Origin: Tubulanus polymorphus
Taxonomy: Eukaryota > Nemertea > Palaeonemertea > Tubulaniformes > Tubulanidae
DNA: 64,000 nt
Assembly (NCBI RefSeq): GCF_964204645.1
Contig: NC_134028.1
Location: 18,204,153-18,268,152, forward strand
Reading direction: 5' to 3'
Each line of letters opens with the position of its first letter. The first letter of the stretch is position 1. A program made the position numbers and the translations under genes. Under the pieces are notes generated by a model. The model was not told where the DNA came from, searched no databases, and worked only from the letters and a program-made list of their open reading frames with translations. Below are positions 1 to 11,597 of this stretch, piece by piece.

Positions 1-470
1 TTTGATATAAAAAACCAAATGACGAGATAACTCGTCACTGGCAATGGTGAAGAGATTCTCAATTTTTTCATGTCCCTATTGCCAGTAAAAAGTGTGAAAA
101 ATCAAATAAAAATCTAAAAGAATAAAAGTTTTATCGTAAAAATTATATAGAACGATTTTAGTCGTTATATTCTCTCTAAATATTGGCTGGAAAAGGAGCT
201 AAAATTCATTGCTTTCTGAAGATTTTTTTGAAAAAATTTCAAGTGTGCACTAGACAATCTTAGTCTCTCCATACTGCCAGACAAATGTTAGCTGGTTTCT
301 CGCCTCTGACAGGTTATCATAACGCTATGAAATGACATTGAATCAATGACGATATAACTCGTCATGGCAAACTGCGGGGCACCCACAATGACGATTTATC
401 TCGTCAGCGGCAGCGAACGTGTTAAAAATCATAATTTTTCAATGAATCAGCATCAATGGTGAAGGAGTCC
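1..470. repeat. AT-rich repeat with three 18-bp TGACGA/TCGTCA near-palindromes
   Basis: Three near-identical palindromic 18-mers of the form TGACGAnWTAnCTCGTCA occur at 20-37, 347-364 and 389-406. Similar text (caatggtgaag, tctcaat) follows the first and third copies. I see no gene. Repeated TCGTCA palindromes are common near the ends of DNA-transposon MITEs, so this is probably a decayed one, but I could not find paired termini. Confidence 0.35.
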
Positions 471-630
471 TCAATCTGTCACACTGATATATACATTGAT
501 TGTCAGTTGTTAGATTAACATGCACAGCTAACATCTAGCTAGCAAACCATATGCTATGGAACTTTTAAATGACCATCTGCCGAGATTCATGACTTATTAA
601 GTATAAATGATTTAGTGGTGCGCATGATCA

Positions 631-2030
631 ATGGAACAATCTGTATACTACCATCAGAAAATGAGTGATGAAGTAAAACAGACATTTAAAGTTATAAACA
701 ACAAAATGTTAAAGCACTGCAAAGCAATTGCTATTGAGGTGAGTGAGAGTGTGGTTGTAGCTGAAAGTTTTAGTGTATACATAACTGATAAGATTAAAAC
801 TATTGGCCGTGAACTTGATATCGTTGTATTTGGTTGCTTATACCCTACAGATAGAAGAGCCTAGAGATAGAAGTCTACCCATTTTAAATACCCTAGCTTT
901 AACTGATGACCTTGAACTTGGTTCCAGCATAGGCACGCTGGCTCAAAAATCATGCTCATTGGAGCCTGTACCAACTGATTTGTTCAGAATCTGAGTTATC
1001 CTCATCTGGTATGCTCAGGGTCATGGTTAACATATTGAATTCAACTTTATTATCTGGTGTATTTCCAGATCGGCTCAAACATGCAATTGTGCATCCAATT
1101 CTTAAGAGGGTGCCACTGGTTATTCAAAAGTTCAACAGCTTTACAAGTTCGTTAATCCGAAGGATTTAAAATCAGATACTTTATACTATCCATCGACTGA
1201 ATAATCTCATAAATGTTTTGCTTAACCCTTTCAGTGCGTCTACACCGCAGTGCAGTGTATAAATCAGTGACAGATTTTGCTAGTACATCGCATTGCGCTG
1301 TATTGATGTAATTAGTAATTAGTTTTTATCTCTCTTGAAAAATGGCAACACCTGTCAATAATAGTGAAATACTAGCAGCTAACGATACACTGCGCCTCGG
1401 TGTAGACGCACTATAGTGGTATTCCCGTTATTAAACACACTAGGGTGGAATTCTTGAAAATTTTCAAATTATCTCTAGCACTATAGGGTATTAACTAGTC
1501 AGCACTGAAAGGGTTAATTGGTGACAATCAACAAGCTTATATTAAGACCAATGGTGAAAAGACAGAGTTTATAATCCTTGGAACACCACCTTATGAAACA
1601 ATCCAGGAAGCAATCCTGGCAGGAACATTTGTCGATCTCTAAATCTGGGAGTATTATTTGATAATTCCTTGTCTCTTTCTGATCATGTGCGTTAGGTTGG
1701 AAGAGCTGCTGACTATCACATTCATAGTATTGATAAGATATGCCACTTACTTGACAAAGATACATGCAAAACAGCAGGTAACGCTCTTGTAACATCCAGA
1801 TTGGATTACTTACTTGTTGGCTTTTAACAGGACTCAGGTTAATTCAAAACAATGCCGCACATTTGATTTCAAAACTAGTAAATCTGATTGTATTGCCGGT
1901 ACTTCAGTTCTCATGGATCTGCATTGGCTTCCTGTCTGATCTGAGTAAACTGTGTATGCACCATTTTGACGTCTGCATTCAAGTCAGGGTTTTAATCAAC
2001 TAGTGTAACCTTTTGCTGAGAGAGCTTTTA
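631..2030 (+). mobile_element. Degenerate CR1/L2-like non-LTR retrotransposon (LINE) reverse transcriptase
   Basis: Conceptual translation in several frames gives pieces of a LINE reverse transcriptase in the right order: ITDKIKTIGREL near 780-820, SGVFPDRLKHAIVHPILKR near 1055-1110, LNLGVLFDNSLSLSDHVR near 1642-1696, TSRLDYLLVG near 1790, and LHWLPV near 1920-1935. These are typical landmarks of the CR1/L2/Jockey superfamily from before the RT palm to the C-terminal region. Stops and frameshifts interrupt the frame throughout, so this is a dead copy. It is split by the TTAA-flanked MITE at 1226-1513. The catalytic palm motif is not visible, so it may also be internally deleted. Confidence 0.7.
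1226..1513. mobile_element. piggyBac-like MITE with TTAA target duplication, nested in the LINE
   Basis: The element is bounded by TTAA at 1222-1225 and 1514-1517. Its termini are inverted: CCCTTTCAGTGC at the left and GCACTGAAAGGG at the right. A second inner inverted pair (gtgcgtctacaccg / cggtgtagacgca) is also seen. TTAA duplication plus termini beginning CCC is the signature of piggyBac-type elements. At 288 bp it has no coding capacity. The LINE reading resumes on the far side. Confidence 0.75.
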
Positions 2031-2790
2031 ATTCTGGAAATTAATTACTAGGGTGGCCGGAGTGCCACTGGATCTCTTATTATAAAAACCGATAATGACA
2101 GGTGATGTATAAAGCAATGGCCCTGATCTTTACTCACAATAGTCAGCGAGCATCATGCCTCACCACATGACCTGGTTAAAGTTTTGTACACATATTAGCT
2201 ACTGCTGGCTACATTCCTGTCGGCTGTCCATCTTTTTAGCAACTACATCGAAAGATGATCACATTTTCACCAGCTGCCAATCATTTTTCAAGTTAGACAT
2301 GTATACACTGGTTAATTGAGGAGGTTGTCCATGATTTAACCTTTTGAGAAAATTACCTATACAGCGAAGGACAAAAGCCTAAACAAGGGCAGCAAAACTT
2401 TTTGCAAGGCTCAAAGTTTTAGCATGGCGGCATATTTTGAGCAGGGCGGCCTGTGGAAAACATTGAGGAAGGTTATAATTTAATAAAAACCAGGGCTCAT
2501 AAAGAATGCATATCATTGTTTATTTGAAAATTCGACAAACCTCATTTCCCAGTAGACCACTGCATTATACAAGATCAGTTAGGCACTGTGAGACGAATAA
2601 AATCTAGTTGAAAATAATTGCTAAAATCCTTAGGCTGGATTAGTTAATAAGTTATATTTACACTTGAATTCAAAATGGTGGTAAAAAGAAAATCTCCAGA
2701 AAGGCAACAAAGAAAAACATGGCAGTTCCTTCAGCGGAGCTAAGAGTGTACTAGAGAATATATTTACCTGATGATGGGTGATATTTGCAG

Positions 2791-2972
2791 GTACTAGTAT
2801 ATTGGAAGTATCTGCAAAAGATGCTGACGGAGGTATGAATGGTGAAATAACGTATCGAATTGTCAGCGGAAGTCAGGACAACTTTGCTATTGATTACCGT
2901 ACTGGCATCATTAGAGTTTCAAACAATGGTAACCTTGACATTGATCGATATGGCACGGAGTATAACATGTTG
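2791..2972 (+). CDS. Cadherin gene, exon A (N-terminal part of an extracellular cadherin repeat)
   Basis: This exon lies between an acceptor (atatttgcag) and a donor (gtaaga). It encodes the front of an extracellular cadherin (EC) repeat: ILEVSAKDADGGMNGEITY contains the DxDxGxNGxxxY motif, followed by FAIDYRTGIIRV, the F.ID..TG.I.V strand. Cadherin EC repeats are calcium-rigidified adhesion modules outside the cell; DAD and the later LDRE-like segment coordinate calcium at repeat junctions. The exon starts at codon position 2 and ends on a codon boundary, matching exon B. This is the first cadherin exon I can see in the window; earlier repeats must lie upstream. Open throughout. Confidence 0.88.
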
Positions 2973-3050
2973 GTAAGAATTTCACTATGTCTGGAGATCA
3001 TAAATCATGAATAGTTGGGTATAGCTTACACATATATTGTGTTCATTTAG

Positions 3051-3177
3051 GTCTTTGCTGAAGATAAAGGAAATCCGCAATTGTCAGGAAATTGTACAGT
3101 TAAAATAACTGTAACAAATGCGAACAATAAACTACCTTTCTTTTCGAGGGATACATACTTAGTGAATTTGGCTGACA
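3051..3177 (+). CDS. Cadherin gene, exon B (C-terminal part of the same EC repeat)
   Basis: Acceptor gttcatttag and donor gtaagt bound this exon. It reads VFAEDKGNPQLSG..., the usual V.A.D.G.P.LS segment, then a TVKITVTNANN stretch and LPFF. In a standard cadherin the last part is DxNDNxPxF; here it is NANNKLPFF, so several linker calcium ligands are lost at this boundary. The exon starts in phase 0 and leaves one base, which pairs with the two bases opening exon C 17.6 kb downstream. Confidence 0.88.
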
Positions 3178-3384
3178 GTAAGTACATACCACATTTATTT
3201 CAATTCTAGGCACATATTACCCAGTTTTCGTTTGTGGTCACCTGATTCATAGCAATAATATTGCGATTAATGGGCCATGAAGATGTATGTACTTTTTGTT
3301 TTGTTCCAATAAAATTGAAATACTTTTGGTATTAATACCGCTATTTATCATTTTCTATAGATAAGCTCAAATGATTTAAAGTTC

Positions 3385-3600
3385 AGGACATTAGTCCCAC
3401 AGGATTGTTGTGTTCACTTTTCATCTGAAGACAGAGTCCATTTATATAAGGCCGTTCTGATAACACTTCAATGGATCTGCCCTAGACACATCCTCTGCCT
3501 GCACTAGCCTGGTTTGATTCAGGGTGGCTGATGAGCAGCCATATCGTGTTAAAACCCCTGTATACCCTGACCACCTCACATCAACCATTCAACACTAATT
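3385..3600. repeat. Partial copy of tandem-core repeat family A
   Basis: The stretch beginning ttagtcccacaggattgttg and continuing through gtgttcacttttc and cctagacacatc is similar to the head of the longer copy at 8008-8230. Only the head is present here, without the 153-bp tandem units. Confidence 0.5.
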
Positions 3601-3725
3601 CGACACTTCTTATATGAATGTCTCACATACTATCAGTCCCTTCATACGATTCATCTGTATTTGTTACATTTTTTTTCTTCACTAAAAATGATCACCAATG
3701 CCGTACGGTCAATATTACCTTAGTA

Positions 3726-4260
3726 CAGTATAACCTCTCTATAGTGAACGCTTGGGGTTCCGAAGAAATTGTTCACTATAGAGAGGTGTTCACTAAATAG
3801 AGGTAGCACATATTTGTGTCACGCCACCTACCAGTAGTTTGAATAACTACCCCCAATATTAAGCATTAATCCAAAACAATAACAGCTATCCATTCATTAG
3901 TGTAGTAACCAATTAACCTAATTAGTACTGCCTAAAAACTATCAAAGATAACTAGCCATTGAATGACCATGAGTTATGTACATATAGTATATGATGAACA
4001 CCTAGATACTAATAACAATGACTCTACTAGCGAAATTTGACTGTCTAGACATTCTGGGATGGGTCCACTGTGCACTATAGAGAGGTAAAATGTTCTTTTG
4101 GTACCAGAAAAAGTGTTCACTGTTCACTCTAGAGAGGTGTTCACTAAATGCAGGTTCTGTTTAATTGAAAATGCGTAGGGAAAATTTGGTTCCGGGCAAA
4201 AAGTGTTCACTGAAGGAAGTGTTCACTAAATAGAGGTGTTCACTAAGGGAGGTTTTACTG
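3726..4260. mobile_element. TA-flanked Tc1/mariner- or pogo-type MITE
   Basis: Termini CAGTATAACCTC and GAGGTTTTACTG form an inverted pair, and TA dinucleotides flank both ends (3724-3725 and 4261-4262). The inside has repeated copies of gttcactatagagaggtgttcac-like text near both ends, so the inverted repeat is subdivided. Length 535 bp, no transposase. TA duplication plus CAG...CTG ends fit the Tc1/mariner superfamily. Confidence 0.7.
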
Positions 4261-4639
4261 TACATTCTTCTCCTTATATCAGCAAAATACAATTTTTTTC
4301 ACTAAACAGTCTCTAGAAATTTAAAAGCTATGATTTTGTGTTCATGAATATGATATCTAAGTTTTACTGAGGATATTTTAGTGGCATCTTACTAAATTTG
4401 TTCGAAGGATTGAGAAAAATTGCATTCAATTCAATCAAACGTTTACTGTTCGGGAAGTCCAGTTCCTGGTCCCTATTTCAACATGTCCCATCGATTGGTC
4501 TGATAGAGCATAGACAGCGCATTTTGTGATAAGCCATAGACGCTTTTCAAAAATTGTGAATGTAAAAAGGAAAGTTGTGGAACACTGGATTGATACGGCC
4601 CATCATTCTGATATTCACTTTTAGTTTGGCAGGATCATA

Positions 4640-4790
4640 TTGTGTCTGGGCCAGCAAAGGAATTTGCATCGAATTTGTTACGCTTTGCCCTGCAATGCAG
4701 TTTTTAGCTAAGAATCAACAGCCATGCTCAGTTGGCTGTGAATGGAGAGTCAGCCCTCAGGCACTAAAGAGGTTTTTGAGATATTTCTAA
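4640..4790 (+). pseudogene. Relic of a DIRS tyrosine-recombinase gene
   Basis: The DNA here resembles the recombinase coding region of the DIRS element further along in this window (about 56376-56480). The shared run includes gggccagcaaaggaattt, then a stretch reading as LAKNQQPCSVG (LAKNQRPGSVG in the DIRS copy). Only about 150 bp can be aligned by eye, and the reading frame is short. It shows that DIRS elements have been in this gene region before. Confidence 0.6.
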
Positions 4791-4847
4791 AAGTAATTTT
4801 TATCATCAATTATTACCTAGTTAATGGATAAGTGGCCAAGAAATTAA

Positions 4848-4963
4848 TTAGGGTTTTCTGTTATTTCACAGAAAACCCTATTGATATCCGCGTGATTATT
4901 AGGGTTTTCTGTTATTTCACAGAAAACCCTATTGATATCCGCGTGATTATTATTATTATTATT
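4848..4963. repeat. Duplicated 51-bp hairpin unit followed by an (ATT)n microsatellite
   Basis: Two tandem copies (4848-4898 and 4899-4949) each contain the palindrome AGGGTTTTCTG...CAGAAAACCCT and the tail ttgatatccgcgtgatta. An ATT run follows. This is the hairpin head of repeat family C, whose body continues to about 5860. Confidence 0.75.
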
Positions 4964-5862
4964 ATTTTCTTCCACACTATTTTTACCAAAAGAACATAGG
5001 CTTTAATACCTTACCGCTGTTTCATATACAATCCATATGATATCGTTCACCTCACTGAGATCTACAAATAGCCCGCGTGTTTTTTCACGAATCATCGTTA
5101 CAAAAGCGCTGTCGGGCCGTAAACATAAAAAATTTAGCCCCATTCAATGGGGCGACATGTTTTTCGAGTCGTCATCCCGAAATCAACCCGCAGGCCGACT
5201 GTCACTTCGATTATCAATTCAAGTATAAATGAACTAATTTATTGCCGCAGACTTCACATTCAGTAAACTAAACACGCCGAAGAGATATAGCGGAGAAAAG
5301 CTGTTATGTCGACGAGGTATCAAAATAAAAAAATATATTACTTTATTCGGCCGCGGGCTTCAACCTCTATATCAATACCATCAATACTCTATATTTCCTA
5401 CAGTACATACCGATCATTGTCAAATGCACAAGGTATTTACTAAATACAAGTATATAACACATAATCCTTTCCGTATGCTGGACTCACACTTGACATTCGG
5501 AGTAAGCGTTCGCTGTGGGGGAAAGGGATCGTTCGCTGTGTCGCTTGAAGTGTTTATCGAGTTTGACGCGGCTTTAGGCCTACCGGTACTGAGCTTTACT
5601 GTATCAAACAAACACAGTACAATTGCTGCGTTTATTAACGGACTCATTGGATTGAACTTCAAAACAAAATTTACGATATTTAGGTGGGTTGTTAAATTCA
5701 ATAGGCCTACGACCAATCTGTCCGGATGTTAGGCCTACACATATACAAAGGCCTATATAGGCTAGTAGCCTCTACTAGGTTAAGCGTTCGCTGTGGGGGA
5801 AAGGAGATCGTTCGCTGTGTCGCTTGAAGTGTTTATCGAGTTTTACGCGACCTTAAGGCTTT
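4964..5862. repeat. Interspersed repeat family C, copy 1
   Basis: From ttcttccacactatttttac onward this segment matches 10235-11372 closely, including cgctgtcgggccgtaaaca and the block with gttcgctgtgggggaaagg. The latter block is present twice in this copy (about 5507-5565 and 5781-5845). Copy 2 has roughly 300 extra bases after ttcacattcag. Overlapping ORFs here on both strands are accidental. The family begins with the hairpin at 4848. Confidence 0.65.
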
Positions 5863-5959
5863 AGTATGGTGGCTGATAAGGGCCATGCGTAAAAAAACAC
5901 GTATATGCAAATGAGGGCGACATTATGACAAAACGACAAAATTAAAATAACGTGACAAA

Positions 5960-8007
5960 ACAATAATTTTGGTTTTATCGCCCGCGACAATTCATTATTT
6001 TGGTTTTATCGCCCGCGATAATTCATTATTTTGGTTTTATCGCCCGCGACAATTCATTATTTTGGTTTTATCGCCCGCGACAATTCATTATTTTGGTTTT
6101 ATCGCCCGCAACAATTCATTAGTTTGGTTTTGTCACCCGCGACAATTCAAGATTTTGGTTTTTCTGCCGCGACAATTCATTTTTTGGATTTGTCGCCCGC
6201 GACAATACAATATTTTGGTTTTATCGCCAGCGACAATTCATTATTTTGGTTTAAACGCCCGCGACAATTCATTATTTTGGTTTTATCGCCCGTGACAATT
6301 CATTAATTTGGTTTTGTCACCTGCGACCAAACAATGATTTTGGTTTTATCGCCCGCGACAATTCATTATTTTGGTTTTATCGCCCGCGACAATTCATTAT
6401 TTTGGTTTTATCGCCCGCGACAATTCATAAGTTTGGTTTTGTCACCCGCGACAAATCAATATTTTGGTTTTGTCGCCCATGACAATTCAATATTTTGGTT
6501 TTTATCGCCCGCGACAATTCATTATTTTGGTTTTATCGCCCGCGACAATTCATTATTTTGGTTTTATCGCCCGCGACAATTTTTTTTTTGTTGCAGCTTT
6601 ATCGCCTGCGACAATTCATTATTTTGGTTTTATCGCCCGCGACAATCATTAGTTTGGTTTTGTCGCCCGCGACAATTCAAGATTTTGGTTTTTCTGCCGC
6701 GACAATTCATTATTTTGGTTTTGTCGCCTGGACAATTCACCAATTCACCATTTTGGTTTTGTCGCCCGCGACAATTCATTATTTTGGTTTTGTCGCCCCG
6801 ACAATTCTTTTTTTGGTTTTGTCGCCCGCGACAATTCATTAGTTTGGTTTTATCGCCTGCGACAATCAATATTTCGGTTTTATCGCCCACGACAATTCAT
6901 TACTTTGGTTTTATCTCCAGCGACAATTCATTAGTTTGGTTTTGTCGCCCGCGACAATTCAATATTTTGGTTTTGTCGCCCGCGACAATTCAATATTTTG
7001 GTTTTATCGCCTGCGACAATTCAATATTTTGGTTTTATCGCCCGCGATAATTCATTATTTTGGTTTTGTCGCCTGAGAAAATTCATTATTTTTGTTTTAT
7101 CGCCGGCGACAATTCATTATTACGGTTTTATCGCCCGCGACAATTCATTATTTTGGTTTTGTCGCCCGCGACAATTCATTATTACGGTTTTGTCGCCTTT
7201 GACAATTCATTATTTTGGTTTTATCGCCCGCGACAATTCATTATTTTGGTTTAATCGCCCGTGAAAATTCATTATTTTGGTTTAATCGCCCGTGACAATT
7301 CATTATTTTGGTTTTATCGCCCGCGAAAATTCATTATTTTGGTTTTGTCGCCTCGACAATTCTTTTTTTGGTTTTGTCGCCCGCGACAATTCATTATTTT
7401 GGTTTTGTCGCCTCGACAATTCTTTTTTTGGTTTTGTCGCCCGCGACAATTCAATATTTTGGTTTTGTCGCCCGCGACAATTCATTATTTTGGTTTAGTC
7501 GCCCGCGACAATTCATTATTTTGGTTTTGTGGCCCCGACAATTCTCTTTTTGGTTTTGTCGCCCACGACAATTCATTAGTTTGGTTTTGTCGCCCGCGAC
7601 AATCAATATTTTGGTTTTATCGCCCACGACAATTCATTACTTTGGTTTTATCTACAGCGACAATTCATTATTTTGGTTTTGTCGCCCACGACAATTCATT
7701 ATTTTGGTTTTGTCGCCCGAGAATATTCATTATTTTGGTTTTATCGCCCGCGACAATTCATTATTTTGGTTTTGTCGCCCGCGACAATTCATTATTTTGG
7801 TTTTATCGCCCATGACAATTCATTATTTTGGTTTTATCGCCCGCGACAATTGAATATTTTGGTTTTATCGCCCACGACAATTCATTAGTTTGGTTTTATC
7901 GCCCGCGACAATTCATTAGTTTGGTTTTGTCGCCCGCGACAATTCAATATTTTGGTTTTATCACCCGCGACAATTCATTAGTTTGGTATTGTCGCCCGTG
8001 ACAATTC
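5960..8007. repeat. 31-bp minisatellite, about 66 units
   Basis: The 31-bp unit contains the core TTTTRTCGCCCGCGACAATT followed by cattattttgg, repeated head to tail with scattered substitutions and a few short indels. In the G form of the R position, TTGTCGC-CC-GCGACAA is a perfect hairpin stem. Because 31 is not a multiple of 3, every + strand frame cycles through the same 31-residue peptide every 93 bp, and the consensus has no stop, which produces long overlapping open frames with no sign of being genes. Confidence 0.92.
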
Positions 8008-9420
8008 TTTTTCAGTCCACTTGGGACTTTAGTCCCAGCGGGCTATTGTGTTCACTTTTCGTCCCTCCGTCCGTCCATAGACGGAATCCAGTTATTTTGG
8101 GAAGTTTTGAAGACGCTTCAAGGTAATGTCTTGATATTTGGTTTATACATGTATCTACCCTAGACACATCGTCAGCCCAAAAACTGGCCCTGTCAGATTC
8201 ATGATGGCCGACTGGCAGCCATTGTTGTTTGCCAAAATCAGCACTTTTTAAACATTTTCAAAGTTTTCGTGGGAAATTTTGAAGACGCTTCGATCAATTA
8301 CCTTGATCTTTCGTTTATATTTGAATCTACCAAAGGCCCATCAGCATAATAAAATTGGGTCGATCTGACTCAAGATAGCCGTCCTATGACCTTTTTAGTG
8401 CCCAAAAATGTAAACTTGGCCAGAATTCTAGGTCCTGTAGCTTCCTACTGGTTTGCCATTTCTCATTGCAATTGCTGATGGGTATTCTTTAGAGAGGGAT
8501 TTTTTATACCTGGGACAGGTATTTTTGATCAGCCTATAATGACGCAATTGACGGCCATCTTGGTGTCATCAGTACTCATTCGTAGGTGGGAAAAAGTTTT
8601 TCCACATTAAATTGATACCTAAGCATATTGTGTTACTATATTCAATTGGAAAGTTGTAGCCCATAACGTGTTCTATGATTTTGGTGAGTTTCAAGGTCTT
8701 TGGTTTTAGTATGTGGCCATCAGGGGGCGTTGAATAATACAATAACTTAGTATTGCTATATTATATTTGTACCAAGGCATATTTTGTTACCATGATCAAT
8801 TGCAAAGTTGTAGTTCATGACATCGTCTATGATTGTGGTGAGTTTTTAAGTACATTAGTTATTCCATATAGTCACCAGGGGGCGTTGAATAGTAGAATGG
8901 CTTAGTATTTCCTTATTAGATTGGTACCTAGGCATATTTTGTTACCATGATCCATTGCAAAGTTGTAGATCATGACATCGTCTATGATTGTGGTGAGTTT
9001 TTAAGGACATTAGTTATTCCATATAGTCACCAGGGGGCGTTGAATAGTAGAATGGCTTAGTATTTCCTTATTAGATTGGTACCTAGGCATATTTTGTTAC
9101 TATGATCAATTGCAAAGTTGTATTTCATGACATGTACTACGATTGTGGTGAGTTTTAAGGTCATTGGGTTTTGCATATGGTCACCAGGGGCGTTGAATAG
9201 TAGAATAACTTAGTATTTCCATATTAAATTGGTAACGAGGCATATTTTGTTATCACAATCAATTACAAAATCATAGCTGCTCACATGTTCTATGATTGTG
9301 GTGGGTTCCAAGGTCATTGGTTTTTGTATATGGTCACTAGAGGGCGTTATGTATTGAAATTGTTAGATTGTTGAGCATTTGAAACCACTTCCCAAGTGAG
9401 CATGGTGTCCCTGGACCCCT
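8008..9420. mobile_element. Tandem-core repeat family A, full copy inserted in the minisatellite
   Basis: The head has the hairpin CACTTGGGACTTTAGTCCCAG and then the pyrimidine-rich gtccctccgtccgtcc. A unique 500-bp part follows, then about five units of roughly 153 bp (8608-9345), each with gcatattttgttacca, aaagttgta, ctatgattgtggtgagttt and cagggggcgttgaat. The tail is aaaccacttcccaagtgagc..tggacccct. The 31-bp minisatellite stops at the left edge and resumes at the right edge, so this is an insertion. Hairpin head plus tandem core is reminiscent of non-autonomous Helentron/Helitron-type elements described in bivalves; that class assignment is my inference. Confidence 0.6.
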
Positions 9421-9840
9421 AGTTTGGTTTTGTCCCCCGCGACAATTCATTATTCTGGTTTTGTCGCACGCAACAATTCAATATTTTGTTTTTGTCGTCC
9501 GCGACAATTCATTATTTTGGTTTTATCGCCGCGACAATTCAATATTTTGGTTTTAACGCCCGCGACAATTCATTATTGTGGTTTTATCGCCTGCGACAAT
9601 TCATTATTTTGGTTTTATCGCCCGCGACAATTCATTATTTTAGTTTTGTCGCCCATGACAATTCAATATTTTGGTTTTGTCACCCGCGACAATTCATAAT
9701 TTTGGTTTTATCGCCCGCGATAATTGATTATTTTGGTTTTATCGCCCGCGACAATTCATTATTTTTGTTTTGTCGCCCGTGACAATTCAATATTTTGGTT
9801 TTGTCACCCGCGACAATTCATAATTTTGGTTTTGTCCCCG
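9421..9840. repeat. 31-bp minisatellite, about 13 further units
   Basis: Same unit and phase style as the array at 5960-8007, resuming directly after the inserted family A element. The array frays into gttttgtccccgtggttttgtcgg at the right edge. Confidence 0.9.
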
Positions 9841-9844
9841 TGGT

Positions 9845-10180
9845 TTTGTCGGAATATTAAGTTTTTTGGTCGAACAGTGTGTTAAGGTCGTTTTGGAAAT
9901 TTACTCGGTCTGGTATATTTTGGATTACTGTGTATGTCATTTGTCAAGACATTAAACAGAAGACGACTTAGGATACTACCTTGCGTGACTCCACTAGTTA
10001 GACCGTCTCATTCCAAGAGGAGGCGTTCCGTTGATTTCGGTTACAAGTTTCCGTTCAGAGATAACTGCTGAGCCATTTAAACGACCTATCATTGATACTG
10101 TTTCCTAATAGCCTCTTTAGTAATGGCCGATGTTGAGCCTTATCAAATGCTTTGTTGAAATCCACCGTTGAACAGGATTC
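9845..10180 (-). pseudogene. LINE reverse-transcriptase relic 1
   Basis: On the minus strand the translation has VDFNKAFDKAQHRPLLKRL (the D..KAFD palm motif A region), then NDRSFKWLSSYL, and in another frame TSGVTQGSILSRLLFNVL, the SG.PQGS..GP..F motif of LINE reverse transcriptases. Frame breaks separate these parts. A second, longer relic of the same family lies at 12386-12830. Both are followed on the + strand by the tail of repeat family C. Confidence 0.65.
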
Positions 10181-10183
10181 TAA

Positions 10184-11372
10184 GACTGTGCAGAAAACCC
10201 GTTATCGCTGCTTTGCAGCTATATTTATTATTATTATTTTCTTCCACACTATTTTTACCAAAAGAACATAGGCTTTGTTACCTTACCACTGTTTCATATA
10301 CAATCCATATAATATCGTTCAGCTCACTGAGATCTACAAATAGCCCGCGTGTTTTTTCACGAATCATCGTTACAAAAGCGCTGTCGGGCCGTAAACATCG
10401 AAAATTTAGCCCCATTCAATGGGGCGACATTTTTTTCGAGTCGTCATCCCGAAATCAACCCGCAGGCCGACTGTCACTTCGATTATCAATTCAAGTATAA
10501 ATGAACTAATTTATTGCCGCAGACTTCACATTCAGTCGCGGTCTTCAAACAGTGATTTTAACAATAGCCCATTTTCCTCATCAAATCATATTACTGATAC
10601 ACTGGAAATTTACTACTTTAGATTTTAAAAGCACTGTCGAGCCGTAAAAATCGACGTGTGTTACTACATCGTCGTTCCGGGGATCAGCTGCGAGTTTCTC
10701 CTTATCATGAGAATCAAATGGAGTACAAATTAATTTATTATTACCAGTGATTTGGCTGCGGGTATCAAGGAGTTAGTTTAACAATACCTATTTTTCTTTA
10801 CCGAATTAACCGTGTATTTACTAAGTTAAATCTTTAGTGTACCGGGGAATCGTAGGCCTAAACTAAACACGCCGAAGAGATATAGCGGAGAAAAGCTGTT
10901 ACGTCGACGAGGTATCAAAATAAAAAAATATATTACTTTATTCGGCCGCTAGCTTCAACCTCTATATCAATACCATCAATACTCTATATTTCCTAGAGTA
11001 CATGCCGATCATTGTCAAATGCACAAGGTATTTACTAAATACAAGTATATAACACACTCCTTTCCGTATGCTGGACTCACACTTGACATTCGGAGTAAGC
11101 GTTCGCTGTGGGGGAAAGGAGATCGTTCGCTGTGTCGCTTGAAGTGTTTATCGAGTTTTACGCGGCTTTAGGCCTACCGGTACTGAGCTTTACTAAACAA
11201 ACACAGTATAATTGTTGCGTTTATTAACGGACTCATTGGATTGAACTTCAAAACAAAATTTACGATATTTAGGTGGGTTGTTATTCAATAGGCCTACGAC
11301 CAATCTGTCCAGATTTTAGGCCTACGCATATACATAGGCCTACATAGGCTAGTAGCCTCTACTAGGTTAAAG
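10184..11372. repeat. Interspersed repeat family C, copy 2
   Basis: Opens with tgcagaaaacccgttatcgc and an ATT run, then follows copy 1 (4964-5862) nearly base for base. It has an extra segment at about 10538-10858 that copy 1 lacks, and has only one copy of the gttcgctgtgggggaaagg block. Confidence 0.65.
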
Positions 11373-11597
11373 CTAAGTTCACTGTAAAGGAGGAATCAAG
11401 ATTTATTAAAATGCATGTTAATTAGTGCTTAACTGGTTGTGACTTGCAACGATCAATCACAATTATCAATTTTATTGCCAAAAATGAAGATTTTTTTGAA
11501 AATTTCGTCTGAGCAGACAGCTTTATAAGCAGACTTTTCATTTGAGTTTTTTCATCATAAATGAAACTGGTATTTCATTAATTTCTTATGATTTAAG
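11373..11597. other. Unassigned intron sequence
   Basis: AT-rich sequence between repeat family C and the GC-rich MITE. I see no gene, repeat or site here. Confidence 0.5.

Noticed and set aside
5420-5732. Overlapping ORFs on both strands as genes
   Set aside because: They lie in repeat family C, are lost in copy 2, and have no family features.
5969-9782. Many long ORFs of the LVLSPATIHYFG type as a repeat protein gene
   Set aside because: They arise because the 31-bp unit has no + strand stop; all frames are equally open, units are irregular, and no splice or start context supports a gene.
5960-9840. CRISPR array
   Set aside because: Units abut with no unique spacers, and the context is an animal genome. 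It is a minisatellite.
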